A DNA stretch of 33,343 nucleotides from Bacteroidales bacterium (GCA_025358455.1 JANYJP010000007.1:1-33343), one strand, 5' to 3'. Shown: positions 7,560 to 16,131, counted from the stretch's first letter. Notes: a model not told the origin generated them from the letters alone. Numbers and translations are program-made.

Positions 7560-8729
7560 ATGGTCGTCGAATCAAAGTACAGTAAAAGAGGTGTGTCTTC
7601 AACAAAAGAAGATGTACATGCCGCGATTAAGAATATTGATAAGGGTCTGTATCCCGGGGCATTCTGCAAAATTATACCTGACCGGCTTACCGGAGATAAG
7701 GAATACTGTACTATTATGCATGCCGATGGCGCCGGAACAAAATCATCGCTCGCATACATATACTGGAAAGAGACAGGCGATCTTTCTGTATGGAAGGGAA
7801 TAGCTCAGGACGCAATTATCATGAATCTCGATGATCTTCTTTGTGTAGGAGCCTATAAAAACATCCTTCTTTCATCTACAATTGGCCGAAATAAAAATCA
7901 TATTCCTGGTGAGGTAATTTCTGCGGTCATAAACGGAACAGAAGAAGTCCTCGAAGAGCTTAGGAGTCTTGGAATTGGTATCTGGTCAACAGGCGGAGAA
8001 ACTGCCGATATGGGAGACCTGGTAAGAACGATTGTTGTTGACTCAACAGTAATTGCCAGAATGAAGAGAGCTGATGTGATATCAAATCACAACATTAAAG
8101 AAGGAGATGTGATTGTAGGGTTTTCATCATATGGGAAGACCAGTTACGAAAAAGAATATAACAGCGGCATGGGAAGCAATGGGTTAACATCAGCCCGCCA
8201 TGATATTTTTGCACCTTACCTGGCTTCAAAATACCCCGAAAGTCTCGATACAACACTTGCTTACGATCTTATCTATTCAGGCAAATACCGGTTGACAGAT
8301 CCGATAGAAGAATTAAATACAGATGCCGGTAAAATGGTACTCTCTCCAACCCGCACCTATGCGCCGGTTATAATAAAGATACTGGGAATGATGCGGTCTG
8401 AAATACATGGTATGGTTCACTGTTCGGGTGGAGGACAGACCAAAGTCATGCAATTCATTAATAATATGCATATTGTGAAAGACAATATGTTTTATTTACC
8501 ACCATTGTTCCGTATACTCCAGGAACAATCAGAATGCCAATGGGAAGAGATGTACAAAGTATTCAATATGGGTCATCGGTTTGAAATTTATACAAACCAA
8601 AAGAACGCTTCACAAATTATTGATATAGCTGCCGGCTTTAATCTTGAAGCTAAAGTAATTGGTCATTGTGAAGCTTCTGACAGGAAGAGACTGACGATCA
8701 GCTCTGAATTCGGAACTTTCGAATATTAA
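7560..8729 (+). CDS. purM: Phosphoribosylformylglycinamidine cyclo-ligase (AIR synthase)
   Basis: Catalyses the ATP-dependent ring closure of FGAM to aminoimidazole ribonucleotide, step five of purine synthesis in the cytoplasm. The 389-residue protein carries the PurM hallmarks: RGVSSTKEDVHAAI near the N-terminus, HADGAGTKS (54-62), MNLDDLLCVGA (88-98), STGGETADMGD (around 145-155) and a C-terminal AIRS_C domain with CSGGGQTKVMQF. It is longer than the roughly 345-residue E. coli enzyme, which is usual for the Bacteroidota form. Start choice is supported by the promoter 19 nt upstream. The gene has its own promoter. The downstream genes prfA-pyrF probably form a separate unit, because another promoter lies between them. 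Confidence 0.95.
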   Translation: MVVESKYSKRGVSSTKEDVHAAIKNIDKGLYPGAFCKIIPDRLTGDKEYCTIMHADGAGTKSSLAYIYWKETGDLSVWKGIAQDAIIMNLDDLLCVGAYKNILLSSTIGRNKNHIPGEVISAVINGTEEVLEELRSLGIGIWSTGGETADMGDLVRTIVVDSTVIARMKRADVISNHNIKEGDVIVGFSSYGKTSYEKEYNSGMGSNGLTSARHDIFAPYLASKYPESLDTTLAYDLIYSGKYRLTDPIEELNTDAGKMVLSPTRTYAPVIIKILGMMRSEIHGMVHCSGGGQTKVMQFINNMHIVKDNMFYLPPLFRILQEQSECQWEEMYKVFNMGHRFEIYTNQKNASQIIDIAAGFNLEAKVIGHCEASDRKRLTISSEFGTFEY

Positions 8730-8746
8730 GCATATTATCTAAGCCC

Positions 8747-8810
8747 TTGCGCCATTGTGCCATTGCGCTGTTGCGCCTTTGTGCCATGGTTCCTTTGCAC
8801 CATTCAACCT
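8747..8810 (+). repeat. Tandem array of eight 8-bp units (consensus TTGYGCCA)
   Basis: Eight consecutive 8-mers in exact register: TTGCGCCA, TTGTGCCA, TTGCGCTG, TTGCGCCT, TTGTGCCA, TGGTTCCT, TTGCACCA, TTCAACCT. Units become more degenerate towards the 3' end. The array starts 18 nt after the purM stop and its last part supplies the putative -33 TTTG (8794-8797) of the prfA promoter. Confidence 0.75.
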
Positions 8811-8825
8811 ATTTTATTAACTTTG
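8794..8825 (+). promoter_or_regulatory. prfA-pyrF promoter
   Basis: A -33 element TTTG (8794-8797) and a -7 element TAACTTTG (8818-8825) are separated by 20 nt, close to the Bacteroidota optimum. The ATG follows at 8847, giving a leader of roughly 15 nt. This is the best two-part promoter match in the window. Confidence 0.7.
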
Positions 8826-8846
8826 CACCCGAAAATTTATTGAGTT

Positions 8847-9932
8847 ATGGCAAACAATATGATTCTTGAGAAACTTGAAGGTGTGAAAACACGCTTCATT
8901 GAGGTTGGGGAACTACTTACCCAGCCCGAGATTCTCATGGATATGAAGAGATATGTAAGACTTAATAAGGAATACAAGGATCTGCTCCCTATAATCGAGT
9001 CGTACGAAAGATATAAACTTGCACTGAGTAATATCTCAAGCACAAAAGAACTTCTTGGTTCAGAAAAGGACGAAGAGATGCGTGATATGGCTAAAGCAGA
9101 ACTTGATGAGCTCAACTCTAAGATTCCCGAAATGGAAGAGGAGATCAAGATGCTCATCATTCCTGCAGATCCTGAAGATGACAAAAATGCTGTAATGGAG
9201 ATCAGGGCGGGAACCGGGGGCGATGAAGCCAGCATATTCGCAGGAGATCTCTTCAGGATGTACAATAAGTACTTTGAAACGAAGGGCTGGAAAGTGGATG
9301 TTACCAATACATCTGAAGGTACCGCGGGCGGATATAAAGAAATAGTTTTAAGTGTTACCGGTGATGGCGTTTATGGTATAATGAAATACGAATCTGGCGT
9401 TCACCGTGTTCAACGGGTTCCTCAGACTGAAACCCAGGGTCGTATACATACCTCTGCCGCTTCGATAGTTGTACTTCCCGAAGCCGATGAATTTGATATT
9501 GTTCTGAGAACTGAGGATATCCGTAAGGACACATATTGTTCATCAGGCCCCGGTGGACAGTCAGTAAATACTACATATTCTGCTATCCGTCTAACGCACA
9601 TTCCTTCAGGTATTGTTGTCACATGTCAGGATGAAAAGTCACAGCTTAAAAACTATGATAAGGCGTTAAAAGAACTCAGAACAAGACTTTATAATCTTGA
9701 ATATCAGAAATATCTTGATGAGGTTTCCAGTCGAAGGAAGACTATGGTTTCAACCGGCGACCGTTCTGCCAAGATCCGGACTTACAATTATCCCCAGGGA
9801 CGGATGACTGATCACCGGATAAATTTGACTATTTATAATCTTCCTTCAATCCTCGATGGTAATATACAGGAGGTACTTGATAAGCTTCAGATGGCAGAAA
9901 ATACGGAACGACTTAAAGAAAGCAATATTTAA
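8847..9932 (+). CDS. prfA: Peptide chain release factor 1
   Basis: Reads UAA and UAG stop codons and releases the finished protein from the ribosome. The 361-residue length fits RF1. An N-terminal coiled coil (about 1-105) is followed by the class I release-factor core with [19 protein letters not shown] at about 121-139. The codon-recognition tripeptide region reads [14 protein letters not shown], so the tripeptide at 192-194 is Pro-Gln-Thr where E. coli RF1 has Pro-Ala/Val-Thr. It is not the Ser-Pro-Phe of RF2. The catalytic GGQ loop is at 236-238 within [12 protein letters not shown]. The gene is co-directional with pyrF 11 nt downstream and probably shares its transcript. Confidence 0.96.
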   Translation: MANNMILEKLEGVKTRFIEVGELLTQPEILMDMKRYVRLNKEYKDLLPIIESYERYKLALSNISSTKELLGSEKDEEMRDMAKAELDELNSKIPEMEEEIKMLIIPADPEDDKNAVMEIRAGTGGDEASIFAGDLFRMYNKYFETKGWKVDVTNTSEGTAGGYKEIVLSVTGDGVYGIMKYESGVHRVQRVPQTETQGRIHTSAASIVVLPEADEFDIVLRTEDIRKDTYCSSGPGGQSVNTTYSAIRLTHIPSGIVVTCQDEKSQLKNYDKALKELRTRLYNLEYQKYLDEVSSRRKTMVSTGDRSAKIRTYNYPQGRMTDHRINLTIYNLPSILDGNIQEVLDKLQMAENTERLKESNI

Positions 9933-9943
9933 ACCAGCTGGTA

Positions 9944-10771
9944 ATGAACCATTCAGAATTATTTGAAAACATCATTAAGAAGCATTCTTTCCTTTGTGTT
10001 GGTCTTGATTCGGAGTTGGAAAAGATTCCAGCATTCCTATTGAAGAAAAAAGACCCGGTATTTGAATTCAATAAGAGGATAATTGATGCAACACATAACT
10101 ATGCAGTGGCTTATAAACCAAATGTGGCATTTTATGAATGTTACGGCACAAAGGGATGGATATCGCTTGACGCAACAGTGAGGTATATCAGGAATAATTA
10201 CCCTGAGATATTAGTTATTGCCGATGCAAAACGAGGCGATATTGGAAATACCTCCAAAATGTATGCGAAAGCCTTTTTTGAAAATATGCCATTCGATGCA
10301 ATAACAGTGGCACCGTATATGGGCGAAGATTCTGTTGCACCATTCCTGTCATATCCGCAGAAATGGGTTGTTCTTCTTGCACTTACATCTAATAAAGGTG
10401 CTGATGACTTTCAGTATCACAGTGATGACGGCATAAAGCTTTTTGAGAGAGTGTTATCCCTCTCGCGGAAATGGGGTACCATTAATAATATGATGTATGT
10501 TGTAGGTGCAACACGTGCAGAAATGCTGAAAGATATACGCCAACTGGTACCTGATCATTTTCTTCTTGTTCCGGGTATCGGAGCCCAGGGTGGCAGTCTT
10601 GAAGAGGTAGCTAAATATGGTCTTAACAGCAAATGCGGACTTCTGGTAAATTCTTCACGCGGGATTATTTTTGCCGGTAACAGCGAAAATTTTGATAAGG
10701 TCGCCGGTGAAAAAGCCAGAGAAATTCAGCTTGAGATGGAAAAGCATCTCGCCAAACATAAACTGATATAA
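9944..10771 (+). CDS. pyrF: Orotidine 5'-phosphate decarboxylase, subfamily 2
   Basis: Converts OMP to UMP, the last step of de novo pyrimidine synthesis. The 275-residue length is that of the longer subfamily 2 enzymes rather than the roughly 230-residue E. coli type. Key motifs are [12 protein letters not shown] (18-29), [12 protein letters not shown] (57-68), the catalytic [10 protein letters not shown] (94-103, with Lys96 as proton donor) and [10 protein letters not shown] (around 121-131). A phosphate-binding segment with [10 protein letters not shown] and NSSRGI follows towards the C-terminus. It starts 11 nt after prfA and very probably lies in the same operon. No terminator is evident behind it. 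Confidence 0.96.
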   Translation: MNHSELFENIIKKHSFLCVGLDSELEKIPAFLLKKKDPVFEFNKRIIDATHNYAVAYKPNVAFYECYGTKGWISLDATVRYIRNNYPEILVIADAKRGDIGNTSKMYAKAFFENMPFDAITVAPYMGEDSVAPFLSYPQKWVVLLALTSNKGADDFQYHSDDGIKLFERVLSLSRKWGTINNMMYVVGATRAEMLKDIRQLVPDHFLLVPGIGAQGGSLEEVAKYGLNSKCGLLVNSSRGIIFAGNSENFDKVAGEKAREIQLEMEKHLAKHKLI

Positions 10772-10916
10772 TTGTCTTGCGGTGCTGCTGTCTTGCAGTC
10801 CCTAAGTCATCCTTTCAACTCTCACCCGATTTTTTTACATAGTACTACAGGGCTCTTGCACCGTAATCCCTTTTTTCATAAATTTATATTCTCGCTGTTT
10901 AATAATTCGTACCGAA

Positions 10917-12239
10917 ATGAAAGAGGAATTTCTTCATTACCTGTGGAAATACGGTTTGTATAATACTTCAAGGTTATCTGATCCGGAGGGGAATAAAATT
11001 ACTGTCATTCACCCGGGTGAATACAACCGCGATTCCGGTCCTGATTTTTTCAATGCCAGGATCTCCATCGGGGGCACAATATGGGCCGGCAATGTTGAAA
11101 TACACACCAGATCTTCACATTTTGATATTCATGGCCACCATGCTGATCCGGCCTTTAACAATGTGATTCTGCACATTGTTGCTGAAAACGATAAAAAAGT
11201 TTATAATGAAAGGGGAGAAGAAGTTCTGACATCTGAAATTGAATATGATCCTTCGCTTTATGATAGATATGAAACACTGGTTAATACACCTTATATAATA
11301 GCCTGTCAGGATGAACTAAAGAAAATCGATAACATTCTCATTCGCCATTGGCTTAATTCATTAATAATCGAACGATTTCAAAATAAATCAGAATTCATTC
11401 TAAAGATATATTCAGAAACAGGAAATGATTGGGAAGAGACCTTCTACAGATTGCTGACCAGGTATTTTGGATACAGGGTTAATACTGAGCCCTTTGAAAT
11501 GTTGGCAACGGCCCTTCCATTCAGGATAATCCGCAAACATGCTGATAACAGATTTCAGATTGAAGCATTGCTTTATGGAACAGGGGGAATGCTTGAGGAA
11601 GGACTTTTTAAGGAAGCGGTTAATGATGAGTATTATAGCAACCTTATAAGAGAATATAAAATTCTTTCAGCGAAATACTCCCTTCATCCTATTCACGGCT
11701 GGATTTGGAAATACTCAAGGCTGAGGCCTGCCAATTTTCCGTCAATCAGAATTTCACAGCTTGCAGCAATGTTATCAGTAACAGGCGGGCTCTTTACTAA
11801 GGTACTGGAAGTCTGCGACATCAGGCAACTTAAAGGAGTGTTCGATGTATCTGCATCAGAATACTGGGACGATCACTTTGTATTTGGTAAGCGCAGCAAA
11901 AGAATTGTAAAAAACACCGGGACCCAGGCTACTGATATTCTTTTAATAAATGCTGTTATTCCTGCAATCTTCGTTTTTGGGCAGAGCAGGGATCGTCAGG
12001 ATATATGTGAAAAAGCATTTACCTTCCTGGAAAACATTAATGCTGAAGAAAACAAAATTTTAACAGAATGGAATACTGCCGGTATTACTGCGGAATCAGC
12101 TTTTTATTCCCAGGCACTTATTCAGCTCCGAAATGAATACTGTAAAATGCGAAGATGTCTGGAATGCAGGATAGGAAGCAGAATCGTAAGCAAAGGAGGA
12201 AAACTAAAAGATCAGGAAGACCTGATTCTGGAACCATAG
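10917..12239 (+). CDS. DUF2851 family protein of unknown function
   Basis: A 440-residue cytoplasmic protein recognised as DUF2851, a family common in Bacteroidota. It opens with MKEEFLHYLWKYGLYN and then shows a dense conserved block: HPGEYNRDSGPDFFNARI (32-49), WAGNVEIHTRSSHFD (56-70) and HGHHADPAFNNVILHIV (72-88). The pattern Asp43 ... Glu61-x-His63 inside predicted beta strands resembles a PD-(D/E)XK-type metal nuclease site with His in place of Lys. That is my inference. Residues about 90-400 are mostly helical. The C-terminus has a Cys cluster, C409-x4-C414-x2-C417 (YCKMRRCLECRIG), that could bind metal. It lies 145 nt after pyrF and may be transcribed separately, although no clear promoter is visible. 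The function is not established. Confidence 0.85.
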   Translation: MKEEFLHYLWKYGLYNTSRLSDPEGNKITVIHPGEYNRDSGPDFFNARISIGGTIWAGNVEIHTRSSHFDIHGHHADPAFNNVILHIVAENDKKVYNERGEEVLTSEIEYDPSLYDRYETLVNTPYIIACQDELKKIDNILIRHWLNSLIIERFQNKSEFILKIYSETGNDWEETFYRLLTRYFGYRVNTEPFEMLATALPFRIIRKHADNRFQIEALLYGTGGMLEEGLFKEAVNDEYYSNLIREYKILSAKYSLHPIHGWIWKYSRLRPANFPSIRISQLAAMLSVTGGLFTKVLEVCDIRQLKGVFDVSASEYWDDHFVFGKRSKRIVKNTGTQATDILLINAVIPAIFVFGQSRDRQDICEKAFTFLENINAEENKILTEWNTAGITAESAFYSQALIQLRNEYCKMRRCLECRIGSRIVSKGGKLKDQEDLILEP

Positions 12240-12296
12240 AAAAGAGATGGAGAGGCCGCGTGAAAGGGAGACTATTAACGATATTAAATTGATTTC

Positions 12297-12351
12297 TTTG
12301 ACGAAAGTTAAAAAAAGTTTGACAAATAGTTGAATGATAATGTTATTCGAC
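12297..12351 (+). promoter_or_regulatory. Paired TTTGAC direct repeat and hairpin in the rpsO upstream region
   Basis: The gene-free stretch 12240-12558 contains TTTGAC at 12297-12302 and again at 12318-12323, 21 nt apart (two helical turns), each followed by a similar A/G-rich tail ending in AGTT. Directly behind lies a 10-bp imperfect hairpin (12329-12351, GTTGAAT with ATTCGAC as outer arms). The arrangement could be a regulator site, an extra promoter, or the processed 3' end of the DUF2851 mRNA. The rest of this stretch holds the rpsO promoter and leader, listed separately. Confidence 0.3.
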
Positions 12352-12468
12352 GCAACGTTTAGTGATATTCTACCGTCTTAATAGAAACACTTATTCAATA
12401 ATTATTTCGGGGTTTGCATTACAGTAAAATTAAATAATTCAAGAACTTTATAAAAAATATATCAATTG

Positions 12469-12501
12469 TTTGATTTTTTACATAAAAAAGCCTTATTTTT
12501 G
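12469..12501 (+). promoter_or_regulatory. rpsO promoter
   Basis: TTTG (12469-12472) and TATTTTTG (12494-12501) match the Bacteroidota -33 and -7 elements with 21 nt between them. Transcription would begin near 12508, leaving a leader of about 50 nt that contains a CCAAAATTGG palindrome (12506-12515) at its start and a tiny reading frame at 12531-12554. The promoter shows that the rpsO frame cannot begin at the upstream TTG at 12466. Confidence 0.65.
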
Positions 12502-12530
12502 CGTTCCAAAATTGGAGACTCGATTTATTT

Positions 12531-12554
12531 ATGGATAAACAATATTTTAATTAG
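12531..12554 (+). other. Possible 7-codon leader ORF ahead of rpsO
   Basis: ATG GAT AAA CAA TAT TTT AAT TAG encodes MDKQYFN and ends 4 nt before the rpsO ATG. The placement inside the predicted leader would allow translational coupling or attenuation of S15 synthesis, but such short frames also occur by chance. Confidence 0.25.
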
Positions 12555-12558
12555 AGAT

Positions 12559-12828
12559 ATGTATTTAACAACAGAAAAGAAGCAGGAGTTTTTCAAAACA
12601 TTCGGAACATCTGAAATTGATACCGGCACTGCAGAAGGCCAGATAGCGCTGTTCTCATACAGGATCAATCATCTTACCGAACATCTGAAGAAGAACAAAA
12701 AAGATTTCAGTACCCAGCAGGCGCTTATTAAACTTGTAGGGAAAAGAAGAAGGCTTTTGGACTACCTAAAAATTAAAGATATCGAGCGGTATCGTGAGAT
12801 CATAAAGGCATTGAAATTACGTAAATAG
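12559..12828 (+). CDS. rpsO: 30S ribosomal protein S15
   Basis: A primary 16S rRNA-binding protein of the small subunit platform. The 89 residues from MYLTTEKKQEFF to KALKLRK have exactly the usual S15 length and include GTAEGQIALFSYRINHLTEHLKKNKKDFST and the KRRRLLDYLK signature. The frame is open another 31 codons upstream, but those codons overlap the promoter and do not look like S15, so the ATG at 12559 is chosen. rpsO precedes pnp as in many bacteria. Here a strong terminator stands between them. S15 autoregulates through its mRNA leader in E. coli, and the leader structure here could serve the same end, but this is not shown. Confidence 0.95.
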   Translation: MYLTTEKKQEFFKTFGTSEIDTGTAEGQIALFSYRINHLTEHLKKNKKDFSTQQALIKLVGKRRRLLDYLKIKDIERYREIIKALKLRK

Positions 12829-12830
12829 AG

Positions 12831-12860
12831 AAAAAAGGCAATTTTAAATTGCCTTTTTTT
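12831..12860 (+). terminator. Terminator between rpsO and pnp
   Basis: AAAAAAGGCAATT pairs with AATTGCCTTTTTT around a very small loop, followed by a T7 tract. It begins 2 nt after the rpsO stop. Read-through into pnp or a separate pnp promoter must exist. I see only a poor -7 candidate (TAATTTCA) between the two genes. Confidence 0.85.
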
Positions 12861-12912
12861 CATACTATTCAGGTTATTTTGTAATTTCAATATTATAAAA
12901 ATCATATAAATA

Positions 12913-15078
12913 ATGTTTACAGTAAAAGAAAAGATAATAGATCTCGGCGACGGGAGAACAATAACCCTTGAAACAGGCAAAATGGCCAGGCAGGCTGATG
13001 GTTCTGTTTTGTTAAAAATGGGAAAAACAATGTTGCTCGCAACTGTTGTGTCAGCAACCAAAGCAAAAGAAGATACAGACTTCATGCCATTGTCTGTTGA
13101 ATATAAAGAAAAATACGCATCTTCAGGACGATTCCCTGGTGGATTTATGAAAAGAGAAGCAAGAGCCTCCGATTACGAAATTCTTGTTTCCCGAATGGTT
13201 GACAGGGCGCTCAGACCTCTTTTTCCTGATGATTTTCACGCAGAAACATTCGTAACTATCAACCTTATTTCTGCCGATATGGATATCATTCCGGATGCAC
13301 TTGCCGGACTGGCAGCATCAGCAGCTCTGGCTGTATCGGATGTGCCTTTCAACGGACCTATGTCGGAAGTAAGGGTTGCGAGGATAAATAATAAATTTAT
13401 CGTAAACCCTACAGCTACTCAGCTGAAAGAAGCCGACATCGACCTTATGGTTGGTGCAACTTACGATAATATATTAATGGTTGAAGGTGAGATGAAAGAG
13501 GTTTCTGAAGAGGAAATGCTGGAAGCTCTTAAAGTTGCTCACGATACTATTAAAATTCACTGCAAGGCGCAGATGGAATTTGCACAGGAGGTTGGTAAAA
13601 CAGTCAAACGTGAGTATTGCCATGAAGTTAATGATGAGGATCTGAGAAAAAAAATATGGGCTGAAACATATGACAAATGTTACCAGGCTGCCAAATCCTC
13701 TACAGCTGATAAGCATAAGCGAATTGAAACATTCGAATCAATAGTTTCGGAATTTCTTGGTCAGTATAATCAAGAGAATCCTGTCAACGAAACTCTGGTT
13801 AAAAAATATTACCGCGACGTTCTGAAAGAAGCATCACGAAGACTGGTTCTCGATGACAATATCCGTCTTGATGGTAGAAAACCTGAAGAGATCAGACCGA
13901 TAGTCTGTGAAATAGATATTCTTCCTACAACTCATGGTTCAGCATTGTTTACAAGAGGTGAGACACAGTCTCTTACAACCGTAACACTTGGAACAAAACT
14001 GGACGAAAAGATTATTGATGATGTATTGAATAAAGGAAGCGAAAAGTTTACCCTTCATTATAATTTTCCACCATTTGCAACAGGTGAAGCAAAAGCTTCA
14101 AGAGGATTAAGCAGAAGAGAAATTGGTCATGGAAATCTTGCACACAGAGCACTGAAAAACATGATGCCTTCTGATGATGAGAATCCTTATGCAATAAGAG
14201 TCGTATCAGATATTCTTGAATCAAATGGTTCTTCCTCAATGGCTACAGTTTGTGCCGGAACTCTTGCACTCATGGATGCAGGGATTAAATTGAAAAAACC
14301 CGTGTCAGGAATTGCAATGGGGCTCATTACTGATAAGGAAACTAAAAAATATGCTGTTCTTTCTGATATCCTGGGTGATGAAGATCATCTTGGTGATATG
14401 GATTTTAAGGTGACAGGTACCCGCGACGGTATTACTGCAACTCAGATGGATATTAAAGTGGAAGGGTTGTCATTTGAAATACTCACCAAGGCTCTGAATC
14501 AGGCCAAAGTCGGAAGAATGCATATCCTTGATATTATGACACAGGTCATCGCGGAACCTCGTGCTGAACTTAAACCACACGCTCCAAGGATAGAAATGCT
14601 TACTATTCCAAAAGAACTTATCGGTGCACTTATCGGCCCGGGGGGCAAAGTTATTCAGGAAATTCAACGTACAACCGGAGCTACAATTATTGTGGAAGAA
14701 GTTGATGGCCATGGCGATGTGAACATCTTTGGCAAGAATGCTGAAATTATAACTGCTGCACTCGACTGGGTGAAAAAAATTGTTACTGTTCCTGAAATCG
14801 GACAGGTTTATAAAGGAAAGGTCAAAACAATAGTTCAGTTTGGAGCATTCGTAGAGATCCTTCCAAATAAAGACGGACTTCTCCATATATCTGAGATTGA
14901 GTGGAAAAAGATTGCAAAAGTAGAAGATGTATTGAAAGAGGGACAGGAAGTAGAAGTAAAGATTATTGATATTGACCCTAAAACAGGCAAAATCAAGTTA
15001 TCGCGTAAAGAACTTCTCCCGCGTCCGCCACGTCCGGAACCAGAAAAAAAAGATCCTGAACAGATTCAGAATAATTAA
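12913..15078 (+). CDS. pnp: Polynucleotide phosphorylase (polyribonucleotide nucleotidyltransferase)
   Basis: A phosphorolytic 3'-to-5' exoribonuclease that degrades mRNA, acting as a trimer. The 721-residue length is standard. Two RNase PH-like domains lie at about 10-145 and 320-545, joined by a helical linker, with [31 protein letters not shown] in the first and [15 protein letters not shown] and [15 protein letters not shown] in the second. A KH domain at about 562-624 shows the GxxG-type loop [11 protein letters not shown]. An S1 domain at about 629-700 contains [20 protein letters not shown] and KIKLSRKEL. The C-terminus ends in a Pro/Glu-rich tail. It follows rpsO as in the classical rpsO-pnp arrangement and is closed by a GC-rich hairpin. 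Confidence 0.97.
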   Translation: MFTVKEKIIDLGDGRTITLETGKMARQADGSVLLKMGKTMLLATVVSATKAKEDTDFMPLSVEYKEKYASSGRFPGGFMKREARASDYEILVSRMVDRALRPLFPDDFHAETFVTINLISADMDIIPDALAGLAASAALAVSDVPFNGPMSEVRVARINNKFIVNPTATQLKEADIDLMVGATYDNILMVEGEMKEVSEEEMLEALKVAHDTIKIHCKAQMEFAQEVGKTVKREYCHEVNDEDLRKKIWAETYDKCYQAAKSSTADKHKRIETFESIVSEFLGQYNQENPVNETLVKKYYRDVLKEASRRLVLDDNIRLDGRKPEEIRPIVCEIDILPTTHGSALFTRGETQSLTTVTLGTKLDEKIIDDVLNKGSEKFTLHYNFPPFATGEAKASRGLSRREIGHGNLAHRALKNMMPSDDENPYAIRVVSDILESNGSSSMATVCAGTLALMDAGIKLKKPVSGIAMGLITDKETKKYAVLSDILGDEDHLGDMDFKVTGTRDGITATQMDIKVEGLSFEILTKALNQAKVGRMHILDIMTQVIAEPRAELKPHAPRIEMLTIPKELIGALIGPGGKVIQEIQRTTGATIIVEEVDGHGDVNIFGKNAEIITAALDWVKKIVTVPEIGQVYKGKVKTIVQFGAFVEILPNKDGLLHISEIEWKKIAKVEDVLKEGQEVEVKIIDIDPKTGKIKLSRKELLPRPPRPEPEKKDPEQIQNN

Positions 15079-15080
15079 AC

Positions 15081-15106
15081 AAAGCCGGCAATTATAAGCC
15101 GGCTTT
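15081..15106 (+). terminator. Hairpin behind pnp
   Basis: AAAGCCGGC (15081-15089) pairs perfectly with GCCGGCTTT (15098-15106) around an 8-nt loop, 2 nt after the pnp stop. The T-tract is only TTT followed by CTGATT, so termination may be partial. Confidence 0.7.
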
Positions 15107-15110
15107 CTGA

Positions 15111-15140
15111 TTGATAATTCATCTTCAATTTCTAAATTTG
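15111..15140 (+). promoter_or_regulatory. Promoter of the deoxynucleoside kinase gene
   Basis: TTG at 15111-15113 and TAAATTTG at 15133-15140 (full -7 match) are 19 nt apart. A transcript would start near 15147, which rules out the in-frame ATG at 15111 as the start codon. Confidence 0.6.
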
Positions 15141-15170
15141 ATTTATCTAATTCAAACAATGTTTTCAGTA

Positions 15171-15812
15171 ATGAAGATCAGATATAATTATGTAGTGATT
15201 GAAGGAAATATAGGTGCAGGAAAAACGACACTGGCCGGAAGAATTGCAGATCAGTTCAATGCGCATCTGATACTGGAACATTTCGCGGATAACCCTTTTC
15301 TTCCGAAATTTTATGAAGACCCTGAGAAATATTCATTTCCTCTTGAACTTTCATTCCTTGCAAGCAGGTATAAACAACTTAAGGAAGAACTTGTACCCCA
15401 GGATCTTTTTAAATCATTTACTGTTGCCGACTATTACTTTATGAAATCGCTGGTGTTTGCAGCCTCAACTCTTACCGGAGAGGAGTATAAACTGTACAGG
15501 CAGATCTTCTATATTATATACGGCTCCCTTCCTAAACCGGATATCTATGTCTATCTTCATCTTAACCCCGACAGGCTGGTGCAGAATATTGAAAAACGCG
15601 GACGTAATTATGAGAAGTCAATCACTAAAGATTACCTTCAGAGAATACAGGATAGCTATTTTTCTTTTTTTAAGCAGAATCCTGAAAATAAATACCTGGT
15701 TATCGATATAAACGATATTGATTTTGTGGCTAATAAAAGTCATTATGCAAAAGTAATTGACACCATTTTTTTTGACGACTATCCTGTTGGTCTGAACAAA
15801 GTCATATTGTAG
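15171..15812 (+). CDS. Deoxynucleoside kinase family protein
   Basis: Phosphorylates deoxynucleosides with ATP for dNTP salvage in the cytoplasm. The protein is 213 residues from the chosen start. It has a P-loop GNIGAGKTT at 12-20, the substrate-contacting Glu36 in LEHFADNPFLPKFY, a SFLASRYKQ segment, an ADYYFMKSLVFA stretch that corresponds to the family's DRS-like helix, and an Arg-rich LID region with EKRGRNYEKSI. Open codons run up to 15111 and ATGs also exist at 15111 and 15159. The ATG at 15171 gives the usual MKxxYNYVVIEGNIGAGK opening, and the promoter position excludes 15111. The nucleoside preferred cannot be read from the sequence. Bacteroidota homologs are often annotated as deoxyadenosine/deoxyguanosine kinase-like. 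Confidence 0.88.
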   Translation: MKIRYNYVVIEGNIGAGKTTLAGRIADQFNAHLILEHFADNPFLPKFYEDPEKYSFPLELSFLASRYKQLKEELVPQDLFKSFTVADYYFMKSLVFAASTLTGEEYKLYRQIFYIIYGSLPKPDIYVYLHLNPDRLVQNIEKRGRNYEKSITKDYLQRIQDSYFSFFKQNPENKYLVIDINDIDFVANKSHYAKVIDTIFFDDYPVGLNKVIL

Positions 15813-15960
15813 TTTTATTATTTGAAGAGTTGACCTTTCGGATTCCTCCAATGTGTGAATAATGCAACCTATTTCCAAAATTTTGTAATACCATCTTTTA
15901 AAAGAATTGTAATCTTTGTTGATGATTTATCAGATCTGATCAGGTGTAAAGTTAACAATC

Positions 15961-15990
15961 AAAACATTCAGCAAAATGTTTTAATTTATT
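15961..15990 (+). terminator. Possible weak terminator of the deoxynucleoside kinase transcript
   Basis: AAAACATT (15961-15968) pairs with AATGTTTT (15975-15982) around a CAGCAA loop, followed by the T-rich AATTTATTATT. The stem is AT-rich and lies about 150 nt after the kinase stop, so support is limited. Confidence 0.35.
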
Positions 15991-16123
15991 ATTATAAATG
16001 GATAGCCATGAAGGTATGCTTATGTTAATGACCTGTATAACTTCAAATTATAAATTTCTTCATTATCGTTTCCCGGAGTCACATAATTTTATTTAATTTG
16101 CTTAAGTTGTGACTATTTTATTG

Positions 16124-16131
16124 TAAATTTG
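16124..16131 (+). promoter_or_regulatory. Promoter -7 element of the OmpA/TPR lipoprotein gene
   Basis: TAAATTTG is a full -7 match. TTTG at 16097-16100 lies 23 nt upstream as a possible -33 element, slightly too far. The leader would be about 70 nt, longer than for its neighbours. Confidence 0.5.

Noticed and set aside
8837-9307. 156-codon minus-strand frame opposite prfA
   Set aside because: Ser/Ile-rich composition is the mirror of the acidic prfA N-terminus. There is no promoter or homology.
12466-12558. N-terminal extension of S15 by 31 codons
   Set aside because: It begins at a TTG, overlaps both promoter elements, and S15 is normally 89 residues, which the ATG at 12559 gives exactly.
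14470-14886. 138-codon minus-strand frame opposite pnp
   Set aside because: It lies opposite the conserved KH/S1 region, is rich in Asn, Phe and Cys, and has no family features.
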